Positions 1 through 7,735 of a DNA stretch of 21,461 nt are shown here, one piece after another; position 1 is the stretch's first letter, and every line of letters starts with the position of its first letter. Below the pieces are notes generated by a model. That model did no database searches. It was not told the origin of the DNA and was given only the letters and a program-made list of their open reading frames with translations. The DNA is taken from contig JBAZYB010000035.1 in NCBI GenBank assembly GCA_041659545.1, positions 1-21,461 on the forward strand, read 5' to 3'. The translations under genes and the position numbers were made by a program. Source of the stretch: Hyphomicrobium_A sp041659545 (GTDB lineage: Bacteria > Pseudomonadota > Alphaproteobacteria > Rhizobiales > Hyphomicrobiaceae).

Positions 1-2
1 CG

Positions 3-425
3 AGTCCCGATCCTTATGGCTTCGGCGGCGCCGACGAGGACGGCCTGCGCATGCTCGCCGCTCTCGAAACTTTGACCAGCCTCGAGCCGGACTACTACGA
101 CGATCTCGCCGCTGAAGCCTCCGTGACGATTATCGAAGCCGCAGGCGCAGACGTCGTTGCCGGGGCATTCAGCCCCGACGAGCCCGACGACCGGCCATTG
201 CGCAGCCTTCTCCGCGCCGACCCCGAACCGGCATTGCTCCTCAACGGCTATGAGACGTTTCTCGCGCCCGGAGAGGAGGCGACGGTCGAAATCGTCCAGG
301 TAGACCCCTTGTTCGACGATCGCCGGCCGTGCACCCGAGCCGCTCAGCCGGCATCCCTCTCCGAACGCATCGCGGCTGCCACTGGACGAGGCGGGCGCTT
401 CTTCAGGGCGTTGTCCGGCAGTTGA
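3..425 (+). CDS. Unrecognised protein, C-terminal part (5' end outside the window)
   Basis: An open frame enters at the left edge and runs to a TGA at 423-425. The first in-window ATG is at 51, but the frame is open upstream of it and codes for similar sequence (SPDPYGFGGADEDGLR), so the true start is probably outside. The visible 140 residues are acidic in the middle (DYYDD, SPDEPDD) and end in a basic tail rich in Ala, Arg and Gly. I see no signal peptide, membrane segment or catalytic motif, and I do not recognise the family. The next gene on the same strand starts about 107 bases downstream. The codon pattern looks like the neighbouring genes, which supports real coding. The function is left open. 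Confidence 0.55.
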   Translation, partial: SPDPYGFGGADEDGLRMLAALETLTSLEPDYYDDLAAEASVTIIEAAGADVVAGAFSPDEPDDRPLRSLLRADPEPALLLNGYETFLAPGEEATVEIVQVDPLFDDRRPCTRAAQPASLSERIAAATGRGGRFFRALSGS

Positions 426-531
426 GGAGACTGCGGCACCGATTGCCTTGACGAACGGGGTGGTTATTCTGCAACGCAACATCCATGCGGCGTCGCTTCG
501 ACGCCTTAGACGAATTTCCCAGGAGGACCCG

Positions 532-2211
532 ATGTCGACTGCGGTGAAGACGGCCGAGCAGGATTTTCTTACCGCTGGCCCTGAGGCGCTCCTGGAGCGC
601 GCCGATCGCGCGGTCGCTTCCGCCGACAAAGTCTATCAGGCGGCCAAGTCCGGTGTGCGCGCCGCCGTTGCCGCTGCCGGCGGCATCGACAACGCCCAGC
701 ATGTCGCCCACGGCCTCGCCTGGTTCGCCACGGCGGTCGAAGGTCTGCGGCAGATGCACGTTTGGGGTACACGCCTTTCCGCAGAGGGCCGTTTCGGCGA
801 GTTCGAGCAGCTGATCCTCGCCGCCGCTTTCGCCGAGTACCTCGCCCAGATCTCCGGCGGCGTCCCGATGAGCCAGCTCGAAATCGTGCGGCCCGAGCAG
901 CTCGGTGTACCGCGCGCCGAAATTCGCCGCTTCGAGGACGAGGTTGCCGACATGATCGCCGTCGGTGGCACGCAGGACGTCAAGAAGCGCTTGGCCGATT
1001 TGATCGCCGCGCAGCCTAACGCGCAAACTTTCGGTGACAGCGGGCTCGACGAGACGCACGCCGCCATCCACGACCAGATGCACAAGTTCTCCGTCGAGGA
1101 GGTCGTCCCGCACGCGCACGAGTGGCACCTGCAGAACGCCTACATCCCCATGGAAGTCATTCAGAAGGTGGCAGAGCTTGGCGTATTCGGTCTCACCATG
1201 CCCGAGGAGTTCGGCGGCCTCGCCCTCGGCAAAGAAGCCATGTGCGTCGTCTCCGAGGAACTGTCGCGCGGCTACATCGGCGTAGGCTCGCTCGGCACGC
1301 GCTCGGAGATCGCCGGCGAGCTGATCCTCAACAACGGCACTGACGAGCAGAAGGCGAAGTATCTGCCGCTGATCGCCACCGGCGAGCTGCTGCCGACCGC
1401 CGTCTTCACCGAGCCCAACACGGGCTCCGACCTCGCCTCGCTCAAGACCCGCGCCGTCAAAGAAGGCGACACCTACAAGGTCACAGGCCAGAAGACGTGG
1501 ATCACCCATCCCGTCCGCGCCGACCTGATGACGCTGCTCGTGCGCACCAACCCGGCGGAGGCGGGCTACAAGGGCCTTTCGATGCTGCTCGCCGAGAAGC
1601 CGCGCGGCACGGACGCAGATCCCTTCCCCGCCCAAGGCATGACCGGTGGCGAGATCGAGGTCCTCGGCTATCGCGGCATGAAGGAGTTCGACATCTCCTT
1701 CGACGCCTTCGAGGTGCCGGCTTCCCAGCTTCTTGGCGGCACCGAAGGCCAGGGCTTCAAGCAGCTGATGAACACCTTCGAGGCCGCACGCATTCAGACG
1801 GCGGCGCGTGCTGTCGGCGTCGCGCAGGCGGCGATGGACTTGGGGCTCAAGTACGCGCTCGACCGCAACCAGTTCGGCAAGCCGATTTATTCCTTCCCCC
1901 GCGTCTACAACAAGATCGTGATGATGGCGGTCGAAACGATGATCGCGCGCCAGCTCACCTATTTCGCTGCGCGCGAGAAGGATCAGGGCCACCGCTGCGA
2001 TCTTGAAGCCGGCATGGCCAAGCTCCTTGGCGCACGTGTCGCGTGGGCAAACGCGGACAACGCGCTGCAGATTCACGGCGGCAATGGTTTCGCGCTCGAA
2101 TACCCGATCAGCCGCGTGCTGTGCGATTCGCGCATCCTCAACATCTTCGAGGGCGCAGCCGAAATTCAGGCTCAGGTCATCGCCCGCCGCTTGCTCGAAG
2201 GCGCCAACTGA
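532..2211 (+). CDS. mcd: Acyl-CoA dehydrogenase with N-terminal extension, probable (2S)-methylsuccinyl-CoA dehydrogenase
   Basis: A 559-residue FAD flavoprotein. The family Mcd oxidises (2S)-methylsuccinyl-CoA to mesaconyl-CoA in the ethylmalonyl-CoA pathway, which replaces the glyoxylate shunt for growth on acetate or C1 compounds. Residues 1 to about 170 are a helical extension that ordinary 380-residue acyl-CoA dehydrogenases lack. The remainder is a standard fold with FTEPNTGSDLAS, GQKTWIT, the ALQIHGGNGFALEYP segment, and NIFEGAAEIQAQ, where E540 sits at the usual catalytic-base position. The long extension and the C-terminal block match what I remember of Mcd. The start is placed at ATG 532 because AGGAGG lies at 521-526. 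The frame is open back to 448 without a better site. The gene is closed by a hairpin at 2239. Another long-form acyl-CoA dehydrogenase is the alternative. The family is certain; the substrate is inferred. Confidence 0.8.
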   Translation: MSTAVKTAEQDFLTAGPEALLERADRAVASADKVYQAAKSGVRAAVAAAGGIDNAQHVAHGLAWFATAVEGLRQMHVWGTRLSAEGRFGEFEQLILAAAFAEYLAQISGGVPMSQLEIVRPEQLGVPRAEIRRFEDEVADMIAVGGTQDVKKRLADLIAAQPNAQTFGDSGLDETHAAIHDQMHKFSVEEVVPHAHEWHLQNAYIPMEVIQKVAELGVFGLTMPEEFGGLALGKEAMCVVSEELSRGYIGVGSLGTRSEIAGELILNNGTDEQKAKYLPLIATGELLPTAVFTEPNTGSDLASLKTRAVKEGDTYKVTGQKTWITHPVRADLMTLLVRTNPAEAGYKGLSMLLAEKPRGTDADPFPAQGMTGGEIEVLGYRGMKEFDISFDAFEVPASQLLGGTEGQGFKQLMNTFEAARIQTAARAVGVAQAAMDLGLKYALDRNQFGKPIYSFPRVYNKIVMMAVETMIARQLTYFAAREKDQGHRCDLEAGMAKLLGARVAWANADNALQIHGGNGFALEYPISRVLCDSRILNIFEGAAEIQAQVIARRLLEGAN

Positions 2212-2238
2212 TCACTCCGGATTGTTACTGACGACTGA

Positions 2239-2272
2239 GCGCCCCGGTTCACTGCCGGGGCGCTTGTCGTTC
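2239..2272 (+). terminator. Hairpin terminator after the acyl-CoA dehydrogenase
   Basis: A perfect 9-bp stem, GCGCCCCGG at 2239-2247 with CCGGGGCGC at 2255-2263, encloses a 7-base loop. It is followed by a T-rich but interrupted tract (ttgtcgttc). It lies 28 bases after the stop codon. It separates the dehydrogenase from the exopolysaccharide pair. Confidence 0.75.
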
Positions 2273-2437
2273 AGGGTCTGTATTCACGAATTTTTAGCCG
2301 TCTTGTTCGGGCAGCCGTGCGCCACCTCCCCCGCATTAACCTTCACGTCCTAGGATCATCGCCACAGGTGTGGGCTGGCGCGCCGTGGTTGACCCGCCGC
2401 GGATCAGTTTGGCGTGGGTTTGAGTGGATTTTTGCAA

Positions 2438-3844
2438 ATGCAGCCGACGCAACCAACGCAGCCACCCGCAGATGCCGGGCCTGATGACCAGACGCCGCCG
2501 AAGCTCGGGCAGGATCCTGTCGCACGTCTCAAGAAGATCGACGATGAGCTGCGCGACCGTTTGCTGCGCAAACAGACCGAGCAGCCGCCCAAGGCCGCGC
2601 CCAAGACTTTGCGGGATCGTTGGAAAGAGCTGAACGGGCACAGGGGCGTCAAATCCATCATCGCCATTGTCGTGGCGCTGGCGCTCGGTTGGATTCCCTT
2701 GCAGCGCCTGCTTGCCACGACGAGCGCCGAAGCAACGGTCAACGCGCGCCTTATCAACTTGCGTGCCCCCATCGACGGCAAGGTGTCGCTCGTCGCGCCG
2801 AGCATCGCCATCGGCACCGAGGTCGAGCCCGGTGAGACGCTGCTGCACATCACCAACATCCGCGCCGATCGCGGGCGTCTCGACGATCTGCGGCGCACTA
2901 TCGACACCCTGCAGTCGGAGGCGACGGCGCTCGAACGACGCATGACCCAGCTGAAAGGGATCGACGCCGATCTCGTCGCGCAGCGTAACGCCTTCCAGGA
3001 GGGCCGCGTGCGCCAGCTCGAGGCGCGTGCCGCTGAACTGCAAGTCAATATTACCCAGGCAGAAGCGCACTTCGAAGATGCGCGGGAGGCGCTGGAGCGT
3101 TCGCAGAGATTGAAAAAGCAGGGAGCGCAGAGCGTGGCGACGCTGCTGCACGCCGAGCGTGACTATAAACTCTACAAGCTCGGCATCGAGGCCGCGCGCA
3201 TCAAGCTCGACGGCAGCAAGATCGAGCTCGACGCCGCGCGCAAGGGACTGTTTGTCGGCGACAGCTACAACGATCTGCCGCGCTCGGCGCAGCGTCTCGA
3301 TGAAATTCGCCAGCAGACGATCGAAGTCGACGGGCAGCTTCAGGAGCGCAAAGCCCGTCTCGCCTATCTACGCACGGAGTTGGCGTCGGAAGAAACGCTA
3401 TTCTCGGCGCACTCCAACGCCGACGTGCCCGCATCAGTGCGCGGCCGTATCTGGGAGGTGCTCACCGCTAACGGCGAGGAGGTGCGCACCGGACAAGACC
3501 TGTTGCGCATCCTCGACTGTGCCGGCGCCATCGTGACGGCGACTGTGAGTGAGTCCGTTTATAACAAGCTCTGGGTCGGCCAGCCGGCCCAGTTCAGGTT
3601 GCGCGGGGAGAGTCAGCAATATACCGGCCGCGTCGTCGGTCTCACCGGCCTTGCCGCTGCCGGCTCGAACTTGGCCATCGAGCAGACGGCACTGACTCGC
3701 GAGCCCTATCACGTGACGATAGCGGTGCCGGGTCTTGCCGAGCGACGCGAGTGCAACGTGGGGCGTACGGGGCAGGTGACCTTCGATACATCTGCCAGCG
3801 CCGATACCGAAACGCACATCAAGACCGCTGAGGCGTTGTACTAG
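2438..3844 (+). CDS. HlyD-family membrane fusion protein paired with a glycan synthase
   Basis: About 468 residues. A cytoplasmic N-tail rich in Pro and Gln (MQPTQPTQPP) leads to one membrane segment at about 72-94. Two lipoyl/barrel-sandwich halves follow (about 103-140, with APIDGKVSLVAPSIAIGTEVEPG split by the coiled coil, and about 331-361, RGRIWEVLTANGEEVRTGQ). Between them is a long helical coiled coil at about 144-320, and a beta-barrel-like C-terminus ends the protein. This is the plan of periplasmic adaptors of the HlyD/EmrA type. It lies 10 bases upstream of a family 2 glycan synthase, so it probably helps carry the polymer across the periplasm, as proposed for BgsB next to BgsA in Sinorhizobium (remembered). 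The start is uncertain: GTG 2414 is in frame upstream, while ATG 2438 follows a weak GAGTGGA. No outer-membrane partner is visible. Confidence 0.85.
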   Translation: MQPTQPTQPPADAGPDDQTPPKLGQDPVARLKKIDDELRDRLLRKQTEQPPKAAPKTLRDRWKELNGHRGVKSIIAIVVALALGWIPLQRLLATTSAEATVNARLINLRAPIDGKVSLVAPSIAIGTEVEPGETLLHITNIRADRGRLDDLRRTIDTLQSEATALERRMTQLKGIDADLVAQRNAFQEGRVRQLEARAAELQVNITQAEAHFEDAREALERSQRLKKQGAQSVATLLHAERDYKLYKLGIEAARIKLDGSKIELDAARKGLFVGDSYNDLPRSAQRLDEIRQQTIEVDGQLQERKARLAYLRTELASEETLFSAHSNADVPASVRGRIWEVLTANGEEVRTGQDLLRILDCAGAIVTATVSESVYNKLWVGQPAQFRLRGESQQYTGRVVGLTGLAAAGSNLAIEQTALTREPYHVTIAVPGLAERRECNVGRTGQVTFDTSASADTETHIKTAEALY

Positions 3845-3854
3845 GACCACGCCG

Positions 3855-5825
3855 ATGATGGTCGCATCCGGAATGAGTTATTGGGACGCGTTCCTGCCCG
3901 GCATCGTGCTGGGGCTGCTCGCGATCGGCCTCCTGCCTTGGCTCAACCGCAACAACACGCTTGTCCGCACCATCACCATCGTGATCGGCTTGGCGCTGGC
4001 ATGGCGCTACATGACCTGGCGCATCGCCGAGACGCTGCCGCCGCCTGGCCTGACGCTCGACTACGCCTTCGGCGTCGGCTTTACGCTCATCGAGTTCCTG
4101 TCGTTGACCGGTGCCTCGATCGCCATGTTCTTTCTGACGCGTACCATCGACCGTACGCCCGAAGTGGAAGCCAACCTCCCCTGGCTCAAGGGGCGGGCCG
4201 AGCCGCCGCTCGTCGATGTGCTGATCTGCACCTATAACGAGGAAGAGGCCATCCTAGAGCGGACCATCATCGGTGCACTCGGCATCGACTACCCGCGCTA
4301 TCGGCTATGGGTTTGCGATGACGGACGTCGCCCTTGGTTGAAAGAGCTCTGCGAGCACCATTCGTGCGGCTACATCACCCGGCCAGACAATCGCCACGCC
4401 AAGGCGGGCAACATCAACAATGCACTCCTGCATTTATCTGAACTCTCCGAGCATCCCGAATTCATCGCCATCCTCGACGCTGACTTCGTCGCCAAGTCGC
4501 AGTTTCTCAACCGTACCCTGGCGCTGACCCGCGATCCTGCGATCGGCGTCGTGCAGACACCGCAGCACTTCTTCAATCCAGATCCTATCCAGAACAATCT
4601 CGCCCTCGTGCGCGTCTGGCCCGACGAGCAGCGCTTCTTCTTCGATGTCGTCATGCCCGCGAAGGATGCCTGGGGTGGCGCCTTCTGCTGTGGCACCTCC
4701 TCCATTCTGCGCTTCGAGCCGCTGATGCGCATCGGCGGCTTTCCGACCGATTCCGTCACCGAGGACTATCTCGTCTCGTTGCGTCTCAACGAGATCGCTT
4801 ACCGCACGGTCTACCTCAACGAGGTGCTGTCTCTTGGTCTCGCACCGGAGGGGCTGAAGGAATATATCTCTCAGCGCAGCCGCTGGGCTCTCGGCTTCAT
4901 GCAGATCTACCGCGGTTCGAGCGGACCTTTCAGTACGCAGGCGAGCATCCCCTTCATTCAGCGATTGATGCTCACCGATACGTTCCTGCATTGGTCGGCG
5001 ACGCACGCGTTTCGTCTCGCCGCGCTGGTCATACCCGCCGTCTACCTGCTGTTTAATATCCAGGCCGTCTACGCCAACGTACCGGACGCCATTTCGCACC
5101 TGTTCCCGTTTCTCGTTGTTCAGACCGCCGTCATTACCTGGCTCACCAGGGGCCGCGTGCTGCCCATCATGAACGATTTGAGCCAGCTGCTCGTCGCGAC
5201 CGACATTGCCAAGTCGGTCCTCGTGGGGCTTTTCAAGCCCCAAGGTCACAAGTTCGAGGTCACCGCCAAAGGTGGCGATCGCACCAAGGGCTTTGTGCAA
5301 TGGAAGATGTTGCGCATCTTCGTGGCCTATCTCGCCATCACAGTGGGCGGCGTTGTCTGGGCCTTCGGATTTGACGACTCGCGCTCGCTCGCCGACGCCA
5401 GCGCCATCGCGCTGTTCTGGAGCTGGTACAATATCATCATCCTGACGCTCGCCTGCTTCGTGTGCTTCGAAGCATCCCAGATGCGGCGCGGTGACCGGTT
5501 CCGAGGCTCGGGATGGGCGGTCGTGAGCGTGGGTGTGGAAAGCGTCCAGCTCCCCGTTGCCGATATTTCGGTCAGCGGTATGCGGCTCTATGGCATTGCT
5601 CCCGCGCCCGCGGGAGCGACGATCCGGGTGCAGTTCGACGGCATCGACGTCGAGGCCGAGATCGTGCGCATCGACGTCGGCGGATTTGCCGTCAAGTTCG
5701 CCCCCTCTCAGGAGATGCATGCAAGCCTCGTGCGCCACATTTACGGCGGTCGCTACGGAGGTGCATCGCCCGAGATTAGCCCATCGAAAGTAGCCGGCGC
5801 GGTACTCACCCGCGTCTTCCGCTAG
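3855..5825 (+). CDS. BcsA-like family 2 glycan synthase with C-terminal PilZ domain
   Basis: A 656-residue inner-membrane processive glycosyltransferase that should polymerise and export a beta-glycan from a UDP-sugar. Membrane segments flank a cytoplasmic GT-A domain. Its D,D,D,QxxRW signature is complete: CDDG (154-157), LDADF (207-211), TEDYL (302-306) and QRSRW (340-344). FEVTAK (467-472) matches the FxVTxK gating loop of cellulose synthase. The C-terminus has both PilZ c-di-GMP contacts, RRGDR (544-548) and DISVSG (570-575), so allosteric activation by c-di-GMP is likely. Only 10 bases separate it from the HlyD-type gene. No bcsB, bcsZ or bcsC is nearby, so ordinary cellulose is less likely than a bgsA-like mixed-linkage or curdlan-like glucan. 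The polymer itself cannot be read from sequence. ATG 3855 is used; ATG 3873 is also possible. Confidence 0.9.
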   Translation: MMVASGMSYWDAFLPGIVLGLLAIGLLPWLNRNNTLVRTITIVIGLALAWRYMTWRIAETLPPPGLTLDYAFGVGFTLIEFLSLTGASIAMFFLTRTIDRTPEVEANLPWLKGRAEPPLVDVLICTYNEEEAILERTIIGALGIDYPRYRLWVCDDGRRPWLKELCEHHSCGYITRPDNRHAKAGNINNALLHLSELSEHPEFIAILDADFVAKSQFLNRTLALTRDPAIGVVQTPQHFFNPDPIQNNLALVRVWPDEQRFFFDVVMPAKDAWGGAFCCGTSSILRFEPLMRIGGFPTDSVTEDYLVSLRLNEIAYRTVYLNEVLSLGLAPEGLKEYISQRSRWALGFMQIYRGSSGPFSTQASIPFIQRLMLTDTFLHWSATHAFRLAALVIPAVYLLFNIQAVYANVPDAISHLFPFLVVQTAVITWLTRGRVLPIMNDLSQLLVATDIAKSVLVGLFKPQGHKFEVTAKGGDRTKGFVQWKMLRIFVAYLAITVGGVVWAFGFDDSRSLADASAIALFWSWYNIIILTLACFVCFEASQMRRGDRFRGSGWAVVSVGVESVQLPVADISVSGMRLYGIAPAPAGATIRVQFDGIDVEAEIVRIDVGGFAVKFAPSQEMHASLVRHIYGGRYGGASPEISPSKVAGAVLTRVFR

Positions 5826-5847
5826 ACGGCAGGTTCTCGCCCCGTCT
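5824..5847 (+). terminator. Weak hairpin at the end of the glycan synthase gene
   Basis: AGACGG (5824-5829) pairs with CCGTCT (5842-5847) around a 12-base loop. The stem begins within the TAG stop codon. No T-run follows, so intrinsic termination is doubtful. The 185 bases to the next gene hold nothing else I can name. Confidence 0.25.
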
Positions 5848-6010
5848 GCAACCCCCTGTCGCCAGCCGACACCATCGGTGCGCAGCGGCGGCGGTGCATT
5901 TTTGCTGAACGAGCCCTTAAGTGCTTCGGACTTGATATTCCCCGCCGGACATACAAGGTGAGGCTGTCGACGTTCGCAGTTTCCATCATACAGCGGTGAG
6001 GCAGAGCAGC

Positions 6011-7717
6011 ATGGCTCAATCGATAGTCGAGGCGCGCCGAGAGCAAGCATTCCCGACGCTGTTGCCCGAGGAGATCGATCGCGTCCGCCGCTTCGGCGAG
6101 GATCGCATGTATGCCGCCGGCGAGGCATTGGCGCGTGTCGGCCAGGTGCCGCCCGGCATGATGATCGTCCTGTCCGGCAAGGTGGATGTGCTTCGGACCG
6201 TCGCCGAACATCAATCCCTCATCGTCACCCATCAGGCGGGCGGATTCTTGGGAGAGCTGGCTCAGCTCGGCGGCCGGCCCTCTCTCATCGATGCTGTCGC
6301 CAGCGAGCCCACGGAGGTCATCGTTATCCCGACCGCCCGGCTTCGCGCGCTGCTCATCGCCGAGGCTGAACTGGGCGAACGCATCATGCGTGCTCTCATT
6401 CTGCGCCGTGTCGGCCTGATCGAGACCGGCGCCGGCGGCCCCATCATTGTCGGCAGCGCCGACGATGGCAACGTGCTGCGTCTGGAGAACTTCCTCTCGC
6501 GCAATGGCCATCCCCGCCTACGCCTCGATCCACATACGGACGACTGCGGTCGGGTGCTCGTCGAGAAATTCAATGTGACGCCGGACCAACTCCCGATTGT
6601 CGTCTGTCCCGACGGCAGCGTGCTGCATAATCCCACCGAGACGGAGCTTGCCCGCTGTGTCGGGCTCCTGTCGCCGCTTGATCCCAATCGCGTGCACGAC
6701 GTGGCCATCATCGGGGCGGGGCCGGCGGGTCTCGCCACGGCGGTCTATGCCGCCTCCGAAGGTCTGTCGGTTCTCGTGCTCGACTGCCGCGCGTTCGGCG
6801 GCCAAGCCGGAGCGTCGGCGCGCATCGAGAACTATATGGGCTTTCCGACCGGCATCTCGGGCATGGCTCTGATGGCACGAGCCTACAACCAGGCGCTGAA
6901 GTTTGGCGCCGATATCGCCATCCCCTGCGAGGCACATCACCTGGAGCAGCGCAACGCCGATTGCGGCTCCTTTATCCTCGATCTCGGTGACGAAGGGAGC
7001 ATCAAGACGCGCACGATCGTGCTCGCCTGTGGCGTCCGTTATCGGCGGCTCGACGTTCCCAATCTCAGCGAGTTCGAGATGTCGAGTGTGCACTATTGGG
7101 CCTCCCCCCTCGAAGCCAACCTATGCGCCCAGCAGGAAGTGGCCCTCGTTGGCGCAGGAAACTCCGCCGGACAAGCGGTCGTCTATCTGGCCAGCAAGGC
7201 CAAAAAGGTGTGGCTGCTGGTGCGCGGCGACAGCCTGGAGGCGAGCATGTCTCGTTACCTCGTCGATCGCATAACCGGCCTTCCCAATGTCGAGGTGTTG
7301 CTCCGCGCCGAGGTGACCGGGCTGGAGGGGACCGACGGCCGGCTCGAGGCCGTGCGATGGCGCCAAGGCGGACATGAGGCGCGTCACGACATCCGCCACT
7401 TGTTCCTGTTCATCGGCGCCGATCCCAACACCAACTGGCTGCACCGGTCCGGTGTGACGCTGGACAGCAAGGGATTTGTCCTCACCGGAGCCGCGGTAGC
7501 CGACCCGCGTAGCAACCCTTTGGAAACCAGCCGACGCGGAATCTATGCCATCGGTGACGTACGCTCAGGATCGATAAAGCGTGTTGCAGCTTCCGTAGGC
7601 GAAGGTGCACAGGTGGTCGCAGCGCTGCACGGCTACCTCGCCGACCAGCCGTCGGTGGTAGACGGCGTTGCGTGCCCGACCGAGGCTGCACCGCCGCCGC
7701 TTGCTGGGCGCTTATAG
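6011..7717 (+). CDS. Cyclic-nucleotide-domain / thioredoxin-reductase-like FAD oxidoreductase fusion
   Basis: A 568-residue three-part protein. Residues about 15-135 form a cNMP-binding fold. Residues about 143-222 look like a thioredoxin/glutaredoxin-type insert without CxxC. Residues about 229-545 form a two-dinucleotide flavoprotein resembling thioredoxin reductase: GAGPAG (235-240) for FAD, GGQAGASARIENYMGFP, GAGNSAGQA (381-389) for NAD(P)H, and GIYAIGDVR (510-518). The redox CxxC expected in thioredoxin reductase is replaced by HYWASPLEA (361-369), so classical thioredoxin reduction is unlikely. The phosphate-binding cassette (FLGELAQLGGRPSLIDA) lacks the conserved Arg, so cAMP binding is doubtful. 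The start is ATG 6011, after GAGGCAGAG; GTG 5996 is in frame. The cobalamin-binding-type gene begins 18 bases after its stop, so the two may be co-transcribed. The electron acceptor is unknown. Confidence 0.85.
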   Translation: MAQSIVEARREQAFPTLLPEEIDRVRRFGEDRMYAAGEALARVGQVPPGMMIVLSGKVDVLRTVAEHQSLIVTHQAGGFLGELAQLGGRPSLIDAVASEPTEVIVIPTARLRALLIAEAELGERIMRALILRRVGLIETGAGGPIIVGSADDGNVLRLENFLSRNGHPRLRLDPHTDDCGRVLVEKFNVTPDQLPIVVCPDGSVLHNPTETELARCVGLLSPLDPNRVHDVAIIGAGPAGLATAVYAASEGLSVLVLDCRAFGGQAGASARIENYMGFPTGISGMALMARAYNQALKFGADIAIPCEAHHLEQRNADCGSFILDLGDEGSIKTRTIVLACGVRYRRLDVPNLSEFEMSSVHYWASPLEANLCAQQEVALVGAGNSAGQAVVYLASKAKKVWLLVRGDSLEASMSRYLVDRITGLPNVEVLLRAEVTGLEGTDGRLEAVRWRQGGHEARHDIRHLFLFIGADPNTNWLHRSGVTLDSKGFVLTGAAVADPRSNPLETSRRGIYAIGDVRSGSIKRVAASVGEGAQVVAALHGYLADQPSVVDGVACPTEAAPPPLAGRL

Positions 7718-7735
7718 GGATGCGATCACGTCGTC

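Noticed and set aside
403..2076. 557-codon open frame on the minus strand across the acyl-CoA dehydrogenase gene
   Set aside because: It is the antisense shadow of a clear, motif-bearing gene in GC-rich DNA. Its translation has no recognisable family pattern.
2438..5825. A standard bacterial cellulose (bcs) operon
   Set aside because: No bcsB, bcsZ or bcsC is adjacent, and the partner is a HlyD-type fusion protein.
4434..6128. 564-codon minus-strand open frame across the glycan synthase and the next intergenic region
   Set aside because: His/Asp/Arg-rich shadow translation with no domain. The plus strand encodes all the GT2 and PilZ motifs.
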